This document shows positions 8,403 to 17,657 of a stretch of 64,000 nt of DNA, piece by piece. Below the pieces are notes generated by a model. That model saw only the letters and a list, made by a program, of their open reading frames with translations, had not been told where the DNA came from and made no database searches. The position numbers and the translations under genes were made by a program. Source of the DNA: Lancefieldella parvula DSM 20469 (GTDB lineage Bacteria > Actinomycetota > Coriobacteriia > Coriobacteriales > Atopobiaceae); contig NC_013203.1 in assembly GCF_000024225.1 (NCBI RefSeq), positions 1,388,501 to 1,452,500 of the forward strand. The letters are read 5' to 3'. Positions within the stretch are counted from its first letter, which is position 1; each line of letters begins with the position of its first letter.

Positions 8403-8933
8403 TTACTCCTCAGATTTAACAACATCATCAAAGGTTGTCTCAATTATAGATTCTTGCACGCGCTCAAGCTCATCCAACACAGAACGAGCTTCTTTGAATG
8501 AACGTGCCAGCTCTTGGGTGGCATCTTCCTTTTGATCTACCTTAGGTTTTACAGCATTGGTGACGGCAACTGCATTGGCTACCGCAACGTCTCTAGTGTA
8601 CGAAATAGAAAGTGCAATCTCTTGCACGCCTTGATCGGCCGCAATCTGTGCAGCCTTACCAGCTAGACAAGCTTGTGGCCTACCCAGTTGATCTCTCTCA
8701 ACAGAAACATCCTGAAAACCAATACCAGACGAGAAACCCGTTCCTAAAGCTTTGAGCACAGCTTCTCTTGCCGCAAAACGAGCAGCATAATGCTCCGCAG
8801 GGCGAGCAGTACGCTCACAATACGCACGCTCGGCATCGGTAAACATGCGGCGAATAAAGTGAGGGCGCTTATCAATTGCCTGCTGCATGCGGGCAATCTC
8901 AAGCATATCTACACCTATTCCTGCCAGTGCCAT
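8403..8933 (-). CDS. acpS: Holo-[acyl-carrier-protein] synthase with C-terminal extension
   Basis: AcpS transfers 4'-phosphopantetheine from CoA to acyl carrier protein. The metal-binding GIGVDMLEI, the ARFAAREAVLKALG helix with its catalytic glutamate and the SISYTRDVAVA ending form a complete enzyme within about 125 residues. About 50 further residues follow that are not part of the family. They are charged and helical (ELARSFKEARSVLDELERVQ) and end in acidic residues. The extension could be a small interaction tail and is a real in-frame continuation before the TAA. Confidence 0.93.
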   Translation of the reverse strand: MALAGIGVDMLEIARMQQAIDKRPHFIRRMFTDAERAYCERTARPAEHYAARFAAREAVLKALGTGFSSGIGFQDVSVERDQLGRPQACLAGKAAQIAADQGVQEIALSISYTRDVAVANAVAVTNAVKPKVDQKEDATQELARSFKEARSVLDELERVQESIIETTFDDVVKSEE

Positions 8934-8957
8934 CGTATCCCCTGAATTTATCTGCGC

Positions 8958-10301
8958 TTAAGCGCTAAGCCTATACGCTTCAAGTGCATCAAGCACAATC
9001 TGGTTTGCTTGCTGGCAAAGCTCATCAGTAGGTGCTTCTGCAAGAACACGTACCAGAGGCTCAGTTCCAGAAGCGCGGACCAACACACGGCCATTGCCCT
9101 CAAGGAACTTCTCGGCAGCTGCAACTGCATCGTTGACCTTAGGAGACTGCATAGCAGCCTCTTTATCAGTGACGCGAACATTAACCAACTGCTGTGGGTA
9201 TAGCTTAACGGGACGAGTCAGCTCAGAGAGTTTCTCGCGCTCTGCTCTTAAGACCTCCATAATACGGAGACTGGTCAGGATGCCGTCACCGGTCTTTGCA
9301 AGATCACCAAAGATGATGTGACCGCTTTGCTCGCCGCCCAGACTGTAATCGTTTTCGTTCATGCAAGCGTAAACGTACTTATCGCCTACGTTGGTCTTCT
9401 CGTAAGAGAGGCCAGCGTCGTCAAATGCCTTGAACAGGCCAAAGTTACTCATGACGGTGGTAACCACGGTCTGCTTAGCCAAGCGACCATACTTGTTGAG
9501 GTAGGTGCCGCAAACGTAAAGAATTAGGTCTCCATCAACTACGTGGCCGCGCTCGTCAACTGCCAGACAGCGGTCAGCATCGCCATCATACGCAAAGCCC
9601 ACGTCAAGACTATTTTGAACCACAAAGCGCTGCAGCTGGTCAATGTGAGTGGAACCACAATCAACGTTAATGTTAAGACCATTTGGAGCATTGTTGATAA
9701 CGTGAGTCTCGGCACCCAGCGCATCAAAAACAGGACGAGCAACACTAGAAGCTGCGCCGTTTGCGCAGTCCAGGCCAATCTTTAGACCCTGCAAGCTAAA
9801 ACCACAGCTAGCAATAAGACTGGAGATGTAGCGATTACGACCCTGCATGTAGTCAACGGTGCGACCAATACCATCACCGGTTGCCATAGGAACTTCAAGC
9901 TTGCCGTCAATATAAGCTTCTACCTGCTCAAGGACATCCTCGTCCATCTTGTAACCCTCTTTGTTGACTAGCTTGATGCCATTGTCAGTAAAGGGGTTAT
10001 GGGAAGCAGTAATCATAACGCCGCAGTCAAAGCCACCATCTACTACCTCGTAGCTCACGCCAGGAGTAGGAATAACATGCAACATGTACGCATCAGCGCC
10101 GGAAGCAACTAGACCCGAAACAAGCGCGGACTCGAACATATAGCTTGACCTACGAGTATCCTTACCAATGATAATGCGAGCCTTGCGAGACTGCTTAGCT
10201 CCGTAATACCAGCCTATGAAGCGGCCAATTTTATACGCGTGATCGACGTTCAAACCCTCGTTTGCGCGGCCTCTAAAGCCGTCTGTTCCAAAGTACTTCA
10301 T
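8958..10301 (-). CDS. glmM: Phosphoglucosamine mutase
   Basis: GlmM converts glucosamine-6-phosphate to glucosamine-1-phosphate for UDP-GlcNAc synthesis. The phosphoserine lies in MITASHNPFTDNGIK (Ser100), the metal loop is YDGDADRCL, the sugar loop is GGEQSGHI and the C-terminal phosphate loop is RASGTEPLVRV. Length 447 is normal. AGGAG is placed six bases before the ATG. It follows the ribosomal protein genes rplM-rpsI, an order common in Actinobacteria and Firmicutes, with a terminator between. Confidence 0.96.
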   Translation of the reverse strand: MKYFGTDGFRGRANEGLNVDHAYKIGRFIGWYYGAKQSRKARIIIGKDTRRSSYMFESALVSGLVASGADAYMLHVIPTPGVSYEVVDGGFDCGVMITASHNPFTDNGIKLVNKEGYKMDEDVLEQVEAYIDGKLEVPMATGDGIGRTVDYMQGRNRYISSLIASCGFSLQGLKIGLDCANGAASSVARPVFDALGAETHVINNAPNGLNINVDCGSTHIDQLQRFVVQNSLDVGFAYDGDADRCLAVDERGHVVDGDLILYVCGTYLNKYGRLAKQTVVTTVMSNFGLFKAFDDAGLSYEKTNVGDKYVYACMNENDYSLGGEQSGHIIFGDLAKTGDGILTSLRIMEVLRAEREKLSELTRPVKLYPQQLVNVRVTDKEAAMQSPKVNDAVAAAEKFLEGNGRVLVRASGTEPLVRVLAEAPTDELCQQANQIVLDALEAYRLSA

Positions 10302-10465
10302 AAGCGTCTCCTAGCTGCGAATGTAGTGTTGTCGGGTGGAGAGCAACTTGCGCGCAAAGCGCCAGCGAACTACTCGACAGGTGGGGCTTCTCGCCAGATA
10401 GCGAGAAGAACGTGCGGACTGAAGCGGTTATGCAAATATGCAAAACACGACCATTTAAAAGTATA

Positions 10466-10498
10466 CAAAAAAGAGACCTGCCGAAAGACGACAGGCCT
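10466..10498 (-). terminator. Terminator of rplM-rpsI
   Basis: On the minus strand, GCCTGTCG-TCTTT-CGGCAGGT is followed by CTCTTTTTT. It lies 30 bases after the rpsI stop and upstream of glmM. A second small hairpin (CTTCTCG / CGAGAAG) lies between it and glmM. Confidence 0.85.
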
Positions 10499-10527
10499 CC
10501 ATGAGAACATTTTGTGAACGAGCGGCC

Positions 10528-10923
10528 TTAGCGCTTGGAGAACTGAGGACGCTTACGAGCCTTCTTAAGACCGTACTTCTTACGCTCAACCGCACGAGAA
10601 TCGCGGGTGAGGAAGCCAGCCTTCTTAAGGTCTTCACGATACTCGCCGGCCTCAAGCAGAGCACGAGCAATGCCAAGACGAAGAGCACCAGACTGACCGT
10701 TGATGCCGCCACCATCACAATTGGCGAGAACATCAAAACGACCAAGAGTATCAGTAATACGAAGTGGTGCAGTTGCATTGTCTACGAGCTGTTGGCGACC
10801 AAAATACTGAGTTGCCTCGCGACCGTTGACAGTAACTTTACCAGTTCCAGGAATAAGACGAACACGAGCGACGGCCTCTTTACGACGACCGGTGCCGGTA
10901 TAAACAGCGGTGTTATCTGCCAT
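10528..10923 (-). CDS. rpsI: 30S ribosomal protein S9
   Basis: The product has 131 residues with the diagnostic [14 protein letters not shown] start, the GGG-rich middle ([21 protein letters not shown]) and the basic C-terminus [12 protein letters not shown] that reaches the ribosomal P site. It is co-transcribed with rplM, three bases downstream of it. Confidence 0.97.
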   Translation of the reverse strand: MADNTAVYTGTGRRKEAVARVRLIPGTGKVTVNGREATQYFGRQQLVDNATAPLRITDTLGRFDVLANCDGGGINGQSGALRLGIARALLEAGEYREDLKKAGFLTRDSRAVERKKYGLKKARKRPQFSKR

Positions 10924-10926
10924 CGT

Positions 10927-11367
10927 TTAGCCCTCCAGCTCAATCTTAACGGGATTCTGTGCAGCATGTGGGTGTTCAGCACCAGCATAAACCTTAAGCT
11001 TCATACCCTGCTTACGACCAAGGGTGGTCTTTGGAAGCATGCCCTTAACAGCGTGCTCAATAACACGCTCTGGGTGCTTCTCCATAGCCTCCTTGAAGGA
11101 TTCAAACTTCAAACCACCAAGGTAACCGGAATGACGCCAGTACTCTTTATGGTCTGCCTTTACGCCAGTAAGAACCACTTTATCTGCATTAATGATGACT
11201 ACAAAGTCACCAGTATCAGCGTTTGGCGTGTACTGTGGCTTATTCTTACCACGAAGAATCATGGCAGCCTTTGTAGCCAGACGACCGAGCGTTGCGCCCT
11301 CAGCGTCGATGAGCACCCACTTGCGCTCGACTTCGCCAGCCTTGGCAAACTGAGTCGACTTCTTCAC
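10927..11367 (-). CDS. rplM: 50S ribosomal protein L13
   Basis: The 146-residue protein matches L13 throughout: [41 protein letters not shown] and [15 protein letters not shown]. The usual rplM-rpsI pair is intact. GGAGGAG precedes the start. The roughly 100-base leader upstream is G+C-richer than its surroundings and may fold. Confidence 0.97.
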   Translation of the reverse strand: MKKSTQFAKAGEVERKWVLIDAEGATLGRLATKAAMILRGKNKPQYTPNADTGDFVVIINADKVVLTGVKADHKEYWRHSGYLGGLKFESFKEAMEKHPERVIEHAVKGMLPKTTLGRKQGMKLKVYAGAEHPHAAQNPVKIELEG

Positions 11368-11738
11368 TTGACTCCTCCTACGAATTACGAGATGACAACC
11401 CCTGGACGGGCTATCTATGCTTTTTCTTGTCAGAGATTACGGGGCTCTGTGGAAAAGCCTTAAAAGTATACTCCACTCTTTAGCAGTTGTATGCGGGAAT
11501 TTTTGTTGCTTCACGAATGCAACAATTCATTCAAATTTGATGTTTTTATTCACATACCAAACCACTTACCGAAGTAAGCTGACCGCTTGTCGTGACATTG
11601 TATATTTTTTGTTCCAGTTTTTGTTTTATCACAACATAAACCGTGCTCAAGATCTTATGTTTAACATATATACATCCCTTTTTGAGGTGCATTGTAATTT
11701 GTCTAAAACAACTAAACCTACGATAGTGGGAGGAAACA
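11368..11738. other. Intergenic region, 371 bp, between rplM and the esterase gene
   Basis: The divergent spacer should hold promoters for both sides. A TATACT box on the minus strand (11465-11470) with a weak CATACA 17 bases upstream is a candidate rplM promoter. The right half is AT-rich. Overlapping reading frames here have no ribosome binding site or recognisable protein features, so I call no gene. Confidence 0.45.
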
Positions 11739-12764
11739 ATGACAGATTTAAATGCTGTAATGAAATTACAAAATCCTTCTAAACCAACAAACACATACCA
11801 TGCAAAACATATGCGGATTAATTTAGCTTTTTTGATTTCAACGATATTCTTACTAGCCATTCCTTTTTATGGCTGCACTCCAGCAAATCAAAATAGTTCA
11901 CAAAACAATGAACCAACACAGCAATCTAACACACAAAATGATAAAAACGATGCAGTTCCAAAGGGCACTGTTAAAGCCACATCGTTTTACTCGCCAACAC
12001 TTGGCTTAGATTGGAATTATGATGTCTACCTCCCCGCAGATTATGACTCTAATCCAAATAAAACCTATCCAGTAATTTATATGCTGCACGGATTATACGG
12101 TAATCACCGAAATTTACTTGAACGCTTTGATTCCTCAGCAATGCTTGACAATGCTATCCAATCTACTGGTCAGAGTGCCATTGTTGTTTTTGTCGATGGC
12201 TTTAATAGCTTCTATATTGATTCTGCTGACCGTGGACTCAAAATGGAATCCGCCATCATGAACGATTTAATACCTTACATTGAAAGCACTTATCGTGTTT
12301 CTAAAGACCAAAAAGATCACGCTATTGGTGGTATTTCTATGGGCGGTTACGGTGCTGCTCGTTTTGTATTGCACCATTCCGACTACTTTAGTAAAGGTAT
12401 TTTGATTTCTCCTTCCGTTTGGACAAAACTGGCAGACGATAACGCTATTTACCAGTCTCAACATGCTTTTAGTGATGGAGTTAAAAATTGGTCATGGGAG
12501 CTCTACAATCAGCTTTTCCCTAGTCAATATATTAACGATGTTGATCCAACTAAGGTTTCGTTCTTTGTAGCTTCTACATCTGACGATGGTGTAGTCCCCA
12601 TAGCAGATGTCAATTCCTTTGTTGAACAACTTAAAAACGCTGGCATCAGTGTTGAATATCAACAAGACACAGGAGACAATCACAACTGGAATTACTGGTC
12701 TAGAGTTGCTCCAACAGCATATACCTGGGCACTTAATCAATTTAAGTCTACAAATAATAAATAA
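11739..12764 (+). CDS. Secreted or membrane-anchored alpha/beta-hydrolase esterase
   Basis: The 341-residue protein belongs to the esterase D / tributyrin esterase-like group. The nucleophile is Ser200 in GGISMGGYGA, with an oxyanion HGLYGNH motif and acid and histidine candidates in STSDDGVVPI and DTGDNHNWNYW. A hydrophobic segment at about 26-45 ends in FYGC (Cys46), an imperfect lipobox, followed by a polar Asn/Gln-rich linker, so it is likely lipid-anchored outside the cell. The start is fixed by GGGAGG before ATG, leaving 24 unusual residues ahead of the signal. The gene is AT-richer than its neighbours. The natural substrate is unknown. Confidence 0.85.
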   Translation: MTDLNAVMKLQNPSKPTNTYHAKHMRINLAFLISTIFLLAIPFYGCTPANQNSSQNNEPTQQSNTQNDKNDAVPKGTVKATSFYSPTLGLDWNYDVYLPADYDSNPNKTYPVIYMLHGLYGNHRNLLERFDSSAMLDNAIQSTGQSAIVVFVDGFNSFYIDSADRGLKMESAIMNDLIPYIESTYRVSKDQKDHAIGGISMGGYGAARFVLHHSDYFSKGILISPSVWTKLADDNAIYQSQHAFSDGVKNWSWELYNQLFPSQYINDVDPTKVSFFVASTSDDGVVPIADVNSFVEQLKNAGISVEYQQDTGDNHNWNYWSRVAPTAYTWALNQFKSTNNK

Positions 12765-12863
12765 CGATGAATTAGACGGGTTTCTCGACAAATTCTGGGA
12801 GTATCATCAAATAGACAAAGTATGACCGCGCGTTTACTCCAGTAAGTCATTCGAGGAGCAACT

Positions 12864-13802
12864 ATGCCCAGCATCTATACTGTTACGCTCAACCCTGCTC
12901 TAGACAAGACTGTTCATGTTCAAAACTTTACATTTGACCAGGTAAACCGTATCAACTGGCTCAGACGAGACGCTGGTGGTAAGGGTATTAACGTCTCCAA
13001 AGTCATTGCAAAACTTGGTGGAGAGTCAACTGCCATTGCTGTTCTCGCTGGCCAAACCGGACAATGGATTGCAAACGCTCTTGACGAGAATAACATCAAG
13101 GTCCATGCAATTACTGTTCCTGGAGAAACGCGCACCAATCTTAAGGTTGTTGATGCCGAGGGCGGCACCAATACCGACATCAACGAACCTGGCCCCGAGG
13201 TCACCGACAGCATACTTGACCAGGCACTTGTTGATGTTGTCTCCAAGACTTCCGCTGGCGATATCGTAGTTCTTTCTGGCAGCCTCCCCCGCGGAGCTTC
13301 CACTAACACATACGGTCGTTGGACGCGTGCTCTACGTGACGCCGGGCTGAAGGTTTATCTGGACGCCGATGGTGCAGCGCTTTCAGCAGGTCTTGAGCAG
13401 AAACCATACTTCACCAAGCCAAATGATCATGAGCTCTCCGCCATGCTGGGCCGTGAGCTTACCGACGTGAACGCGATTGCCACAGCCGCATCCGAGATTG
13501 TCGCTGGCGGCATCGACACTGTCTGCGTTTCTATGGGAGGCAACGGTGCCGTCTATGCTACGACCAACGAAGTTTGGTATGCAGGTCCAGTAAAAGTCAA
13601 GGTAGGAAGCACTGTCGGTGCCGGTGACTCCGTTGTGGCAGCGTTCGCCTTTGCAGATGCACAGGGTCTCTCGACAGAAGACGCACTGCGACTGGCCATG
13701 GCCACGGGTGCTGCAAACGTCATGGAGAGCGGAACTCAAGCGGCAGAGCGCTCGGTTGTGGATTCGCTTATCAAGAAAGTCCAGTTCACGCGCCTGCGCT
13801 AG
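12864..13802 (+). CDS. PfkB-family 1-phosphofructokinase / tagatose-6-phosphate kinase
   Basis: The 312-residue sugar-phosphate kinase starts YTVTLNPALDKTV and has the GGKGINVSKVI substrate motif, VVLSGSLPRG, TKPNDHELS and the catalytic GSTVGAGDSVVA near the C-terminus. This combination marks the FruK/LacC branch, which phosphorylates fructose-1-phosphate or tagatose-6-phosphate. FruK is the more likely. No fructose PTS gene is adjacent, so the substrate cannot be fixed. GAGGAG supports the start. The gene's GC content is clearly higher than that of the esterase before it. Confidence 0.9.
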   Translation: MPSIYTVTLNPALDKTVHVQNFTFDQVNRINWLRRDAGGKGINVSKVIAKLGGESTAIAVLAGQTGQWIANALDENNIKVHAITVPGETRTNLKVVDAEGGTNTDINEPGPEVTDSILDQALVDVVSKTSAGDIVVLSGSLPRGASTNTYGRWTRALRDAGLKVYLDADGAALSAGLEQKPYFTKPNDHELSAMLGRELTDVNAIATAASEIVAGGIDTVCVSMGGNGAVYATTNEVWYAGPVKVKVGSTVGAGDSVVAAFAFADAQGLSTEDALRLAMATGAANVMESGTQAAERSVVDSLIKKVQFTRLR

Positions 13803-13810
13803 CACTTTTG

Positions 13811-13880
13811 AATTGCTACCAAGCTGCTTCTAGCTTACCTTGCTTAAATTGCTACCAGACTACTTCTAGTCTACCTTACC
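13811..13880. repeat. Two tandem hairpin repeats with compensatory changes
   Basis: Two units of about 36 bases each contain GCTACC, a hairpin, then TACCTT. The stems differ but stay paired: AAGCT/AGCTT (13821-13836) in the first and AGACT/AGTCT (13857-13872) in the second, both around a CTTCT-containing loop. Confidence 0.7.
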
Positions 13881-13889
13881 TAAAAAGTG

Positions 13890-13922
13890 CAAAGAATCTG
13901 TTTTTTGGACACAGATTCTTTG
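13890..13922. terminator. Long perfect hairpin between convergent genes
   Basis: CAAAGAATCTGT (13890-13901) pairs perfectly with ACAGATTCTTTG (13911-13922). It lies between the sugar kinase and the patatin-like gene, which converge here. A T-run on the minus strand is five bases off the stem, so terminator function is plausible but not certain. Confidence 0.5.
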
Positions 13923-14000
13923 AGAAAATCAGGCAAATCCACAGATTCTTTGATGTTTCCAGGCAAAAGCTACCGATTCTTTAAAGAAATCAGGCACTTA
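13910..14000. repeat. Three imperfect 30-base direct repeats
   Basis: The units begin at 13910, 13940 and 13970. Each contains GATTCTTT followed by a CAGGCA segment. The first is also the right arm of the long hairpin. There are too few copies and no true spacers, so this is not a CRISPR array. Confidence 0.65.
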
Positions 14001-14045
14001 TAGCGTCACTCAAAAATACCTACAGTTACTCAGAGATATACACCT

Positions 14046-15032
14046 CTACTCAATAAAACTTTTAATCTCTTCAAGGCGATCAAGGGCAACTTTGCGACCC
14101 GTCAAGTACAAAGACAGCAGGGCTTCACCGGACTTCTCGTTAACTTTAACCTCAACTGGCTCAGGCGGCTCAAGCACCAATACTCTGCCCTCATTCTGCA
14201 ATTCAAAGAGCTGTTTTCTCTGATCCATATAACGCTCAGAGCGAGAAGCCAATGCAGCTTCATAATATGGATATGCCGTATAAAACTGCGAACGAATAGC
14301 AATCTGCTCATTCATATCAGTTTTTACGTAATCGTGATCCTGCGTAACAATGACCAGCGCTTTCTTTGCAGGTTTATGGTCAGGTATAACAACAGGATAC
14401 TCAGCTTGGCCATCTGGTAAACCAAGCGCCGCTGCAAAGGGAATTGAATCAGTTGTCCCACCATCAAGATAACGATGACCGTCGAGTTCTACCATACGAG
14501 AAACCGTTGGCATCGAAGCTGAAGCTTGAACCATCTTAATATCATCTGGCAGACTTTTTACATGCAGATATGCTGGAGTTCCAAACGTAACGTCTGACGC
14601 AACAGCATACATTTGCATAGGATTTGAATTGAACGCTTCGTTATCACAGGGATCAAGATGATTCTGGATTTCTTCGTACATAAACTCGCCGCCAGCGATG
14701 TTTCCCGTTGTAACTAGCGAACGAAACGACATAAATCGAGGATCATCTCTAAATGCCAGCATGATGCGCATAGCACGGCCAATTTGCTTTGATTTGAAAC
14801 TCACAGAATTAATAGCACCAGCAGAAGTTCCCCATACACTTTCAAAGTTTGTAACGCCCTTCTCGCGAAGTACATCCAAAACGCCAGCAGTAAAAATACC
14901 TCGGTAGCTACCGCCTTCCAAAATAAGCGCGGTAGATGAAGTATTTTGATTTTTGCTCAAAGACGTACCGTCCAAAGCTTCATTGTTTGCGACGTCTTTA
15001 TGCAATAACTTTGTATCATGCTGACTTACCAT
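14046..15032 (-). CDS. Patatin-like phospholipase
   Basis: This member of the bacterial patatin-like serine lipase family has the glycine-rich oxyanion loop LEGGSYRGIFTAGV, the nucleophile motif GTSAGA and the catalytic aspartate in YLDGGTTDSIPF. The C-terminal part (about 200-328) has no known motif. It has no signal peptide and is likely cytoplasmic or membrane-peripheral, cleaving acyl chains from lipids. The start was set to the ATG at 15032 because GGAGGT lies four bases upstream, giving 328 residues. It is divergent from the XRE regulator at 15276. Confidence 0.9.
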   Translation of the reverse strand: MVSQHDTKLLHKDVANNEALDGTSLSKNQNTSSTALILEGGSYRGIFTAGVLDVLREKGVTNFESVWGTSAGAINSVSFKSKQIGRAMRIMLAFRDDPRFMSFRSLVTTGNIAGGEFMYEEIQNHLDPCDNEAFNSNPMQMYAVASDVTFGTPAYLHVKSLPDDIKMVQASASMPTVSRMVELDGHRYLDGGTTDSIPFAAALGLPDGQAEYPVVIPDHKPAKKALVIVTQDHDYVKTDMNEQIAIRSQFYTAYPYYEAALASRSERYMDQRKQLFELQNEGRVLVLEPPEPVEVKVNEKSGEALLSLYLTGRKVALDRLEEIKSFIE

Positions 15033-15275
15033 GAGTACCTCCAAAGCGTTAACTCAAGTGTACCCAACAATTAACTCAACCTACTCTTGTGTTTTTATTT
15101 CTGCACATTTTAATTTTTTTCATCACAAAAAAGCAGGTAAACTACTACGCAACTGAAAGTTGACAAATTTCCAATCACACTTGGTGGCAAGCAACTGAGT
15201 CTTTTCTTACAGTAAAATCATCACATGTGAATCCGATTCAATACTTCAATCCATCATTGATAGAAAGGAACAACC

Positions 15276-16370
15276 ATGTTACTGAGCGAGAAAATCATGA
15301 GCCTCAGAAAGCGGAATGGTTGGTCACAAGAAGAACTTGCACGACAGCTTAATGTTTCAAGACAGTCCGTTTCCAAATGGGAGTCTATGGCTTCCATGCC
15401 AGATATTCAAAAGATAATGACTATGAGTGAGCTCTTTGGTGTCTCAACCGACTATCTGCTTAAAGATGAAATGGAAGATCTCCCTGCAACTGCAGCATCT
15501 TTAGACTCTGCAGAAACCTCAAGTGAGAGTGCTACTCCCGAATCTTCTTCACAAACTAATGAGAAAGACAACTACTCCTCCACAAAGATTAAAGTTTCTC
15601 TGGATCTAGCAACGGAATATTTGGATACTATTGAAAAGACATCTCGTACAACAGCCTTTGCCGTTATGCTCTTTATCTTAGGTCCTGCGATTCTTGGGTC
15701 GCTTGCCACCTACGGAAAAACTCAAACAGATTTTAATCTCGCGATTATCAATTCAGGTGCACTCAATACATCCAACCTTCTTAACATCATAGGTGTTTCT
15801 ATTATGATGCTCTGCATTGCAGCTGGTGTAGGCCTTCTGATTTTACAGAACGTAAAACTTTCACCATTCAAAGAACTTAAAGAAAATACCCTTGATCTGC
15901 AATATGGTGTTGAGGCAGCTGTTAAGCGACGCGCTGAATCTACAAAGTCCCTGCGCTCTTTTCAGCAAGCTGCTGGAGTTTGTCTTACTATTCTGAGCTC
16001 TATCCCTTTTGTTATCGCATCGTATTTTGAAACTGGTCTTTACTTCTCAATAGGATTTTTTATCGCCATGTTCATGGTTGCTTTTGGGGTCTTTTTGCTC
16101 GTTAATTCTGGTATTGTCAAAAGTAGCTACAATGTTCTTCTCCAAGAAGATGACTATTCAAATAGCGAGAAAATCTCCAAAAATAAACAAAAGTCTATCT
16201 ACGCCCAGTATAAGCAATATACGCAAGCTTACTATGTAGTTATCACACTCATGTATCTTGGCTATAGCTTTATTACCTATGACTGGGGTAGGAGCTGGAT
16301 CATTTGGCCTCTCTCTGCACTTCTCTACCACGCTGTCATTAGTGTTTTAGGTGCATTTAAAAAGAAATAA
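15276..16370 (+). CDS. Membrane-anchored XRE-family regulator
   Basis: The first 60 residues are a Cro/C1 helix-turn-helix (WSQEELARQLNVSRQSVSKWES), followed by a Ser/Glu-rich linker and a C-terminal membrane part. Hydrophobic segments lie at about 127-147, 168-190, 235-280 and 318-360. DNA-binding proteins of this layout are common in Firmicutes and Coriobacteria and probably sense membrane or envelope signals. AAAGGA supports the start. It is divergent from the patatin gene, a possible target. A strong terminator follows. Confidence 0.85.
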   Translation: MLLSEKIMSLRKRNGWSQEELARQLNVSRQSVSKWESMASMPDIQKIMTMSELFGVSTDYLLKDEMEDLPATAASLDSAETSSESATPESSSQTNEKDNYSSTKIKVSLDLATEYLDTIEKTSRTTAFAVMLFILGPAILGSLATYGKTQTDFNLAIINSGALNTSNLLNIIGVSIMMLCIAAGVGLLILQNVKLSPFKELKENTLDLQYGVEAAVKRRAESTKSLRSFQQAAGVCLTILSSIPFVIASYFETGLYFSIGFFIAMFMVAFGVFLLVNSGIVKSSYNVLLQEDDYSNSEKISKNKQKSIYAQYKQYTQAYYVVITLMYLGYSFITYDWGRSWIIWPLSALLYHAVISVLGAFKKK

Positions 16371-16385
16371 CAGAGCATGAATACA

Positions 16386-16419
16386 CGCCCTGTTGGTTTA
16401 GAAATATACCAACAGGGCG
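16386..16419. terminator. Bidirectional terminator hairpin
   Basis: CGCCCTGTTGGT (16386-16397) pairs with ACCAACAGGGCG (16408-16419), 12 perfect pairs. It lies between the XRE gene and the convergent MupG-like gene. The T-tract is weak on both sides. Confidence 0.75.
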
Positions 16420-16472
16420 TAAATTTAATCTACCGTCTTATTTAATATGTTTATGTGCGAATTGCCACACCA

Positions 16473-17567
16473 TCACAACACTTCGTGGAGACGGAATTTC
16501 TGCCATGGTTGTAAGGTATCAATCAAAAAGTGCTCTTCGTCTGGAATATGACCAACAACATTTGTTTTACCAGTATTAATCATATCCGTTCGAGCAATTT
16601 GCATCTCTCCTGCGTAATGGCCATAGAGGCTGCTTTCAATAATAACGTCCCCTCGACGAATAGTAGAAGGTGCATTAAATACGTCAAAGGTATGTTCCTT
16701 ATACTTCACACGACTCTGAGATGAACGAATTAGGTTGTCAGAAACATCTCCCCTATTACAGTGAAGTTCCTCAAGTACAATGCTCTTCTCGACAGATGGA
16801 ATGGTATCCACAAGCTTCACACCAAAGCTCACCAGGTCATGCGGTAAGGACTTTATTTTTTCAAACTCAGATTCTGTAGCAAAACAGTTAGAAATAATGA
16901 CGTCGTCAATAGTTCCCATTGAAATATAGTGTTCCACCTGCAGGTGCATAGGCATGTGTCGATGCATCTCTAGTGTAGGAAGACCTTCGGTCACCGGCCA
17001 TGGGCCAAACGAATTTTGAGCCTGACTGGTCACAAATGCTGCAGTATTAATCCCATACTTTGTGAAACGCTCAGTGCAACGGTTAAAAAATTCAAGGCCC
17101 AATCCAGAATAGCCATGAGGATAAAAGTTATGACAACCAATAAGCTTATTTTTATTTGGTTGGTATTTCATTATGGTGTCAAGATAGTCCACGTCATTGC
17201 TCATGTTAAGCTCAACAAATAATCCTTCTGGATTAAACGTCATAAAAGACTCTTCTTTACCAGTAAACCCTAAATCAAGCCTAAAGCCGTCTGCACCAAT
17301 CTCTTTAAAGAAAGAAAGATTGTCATATGAAATTCCAAGCTCTTTAAAAACTCTTGGATTGACATCAACGATAATCTCAAAGCCAAGACGATGCGCATGT
17401 GCATTGATATCAGAAAACTTCTGCACAATAGCTTCTTTAGTGTCCTGAACCGAAAGAAGACAACTAAAAATGCGAGAAAATCCAGCACTAGCTGCTCGAT
17501 CTAAATATGCAAGAATATCCTCTTTTGTACTCTTTTCAGGATAAATTGAAATTCCAAGGCGTTTCAT
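16473..17567 (-). CDS. MupG-family (DUF871) TIM-barrel glycosidase
   Basis: The 364-residue protein starts MKRLGISIYPEKS and contains FSRIFSCLL, GADGFRLDLGF, LIGCHNFYPHGYSGLG and the C-terminal beta domain with RRGDVIIESSLYGHY, all typical of the DUF871/MupG family. Characterised members are 6-phospho-N-acetylmuramidases that split disaccharides imported by a PTS. The two upstream genes encode a PTS EIIB and EIIC, which fits. The exact sugar is inferred. AGGTGG precedes the ATG. It is one of only two genes in the window that end in TGA. Confidence 0.87.
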   Translation of the reverse strand: MKRLGISIYPEKSTKEDILAYLDRAASAGFSRIFSCLLSVQDTKEAIVQKFSDINAHAHRLGFEIIVDVNPRVFKELGISYDNLSFFKEIGADGFRLDLGFTGKEESFMTFNPEGLFVELNMSNDVDYLDTIMKYQPNKNKLIGCHNFYPHGYSGLGLEFFNRCTERFTKYGINTAAFVTSQAQNSFGPWPVTEGLPTLEMHRHMPMHLQVEHYISMGTIDDVIISNCFATESEFEKIKSLPHDLVSFGVKLVDTIPSVEKSIVLEELHCNRGDVSDNLIRSSQSRVKYKEHTFDVFNAPSTIRRGDVIIESSLYGHYAGEMQIARTDMINTGKTNVVGHIPDEEHFLIDTLQPWQKFRLHEVL

Positions 17568-17657
17568 ATTCCACCTTCTCTAAAGATACGGCCTCGATGA
17601 CAAATCTGTACATCAAAGCCGTATCTATCGCACCTATATAATTACTCTATTCACATA

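Noticed and set aside
1100..10415. A 14-base identical word (CGAGAAGAACGTGC) in two intergenic regions near 1101 and 10399
   Set aside because: Several exact 14-base matches are expected by chance in 64 kb, and no extended similarity surrounds the word.
11417..11782. Open frames on both strands upstream of the esterase gene
   Set aside because: No ribosome binding site, no recognisable protein features, overlap with the esterase start and low-complexity AT-rich composition.
13910..14000. Short direct repeats with regular period, possible CRISPR
   Set aside because: Only three imperfect copies, no distinct spacers and no cas genes in the window.
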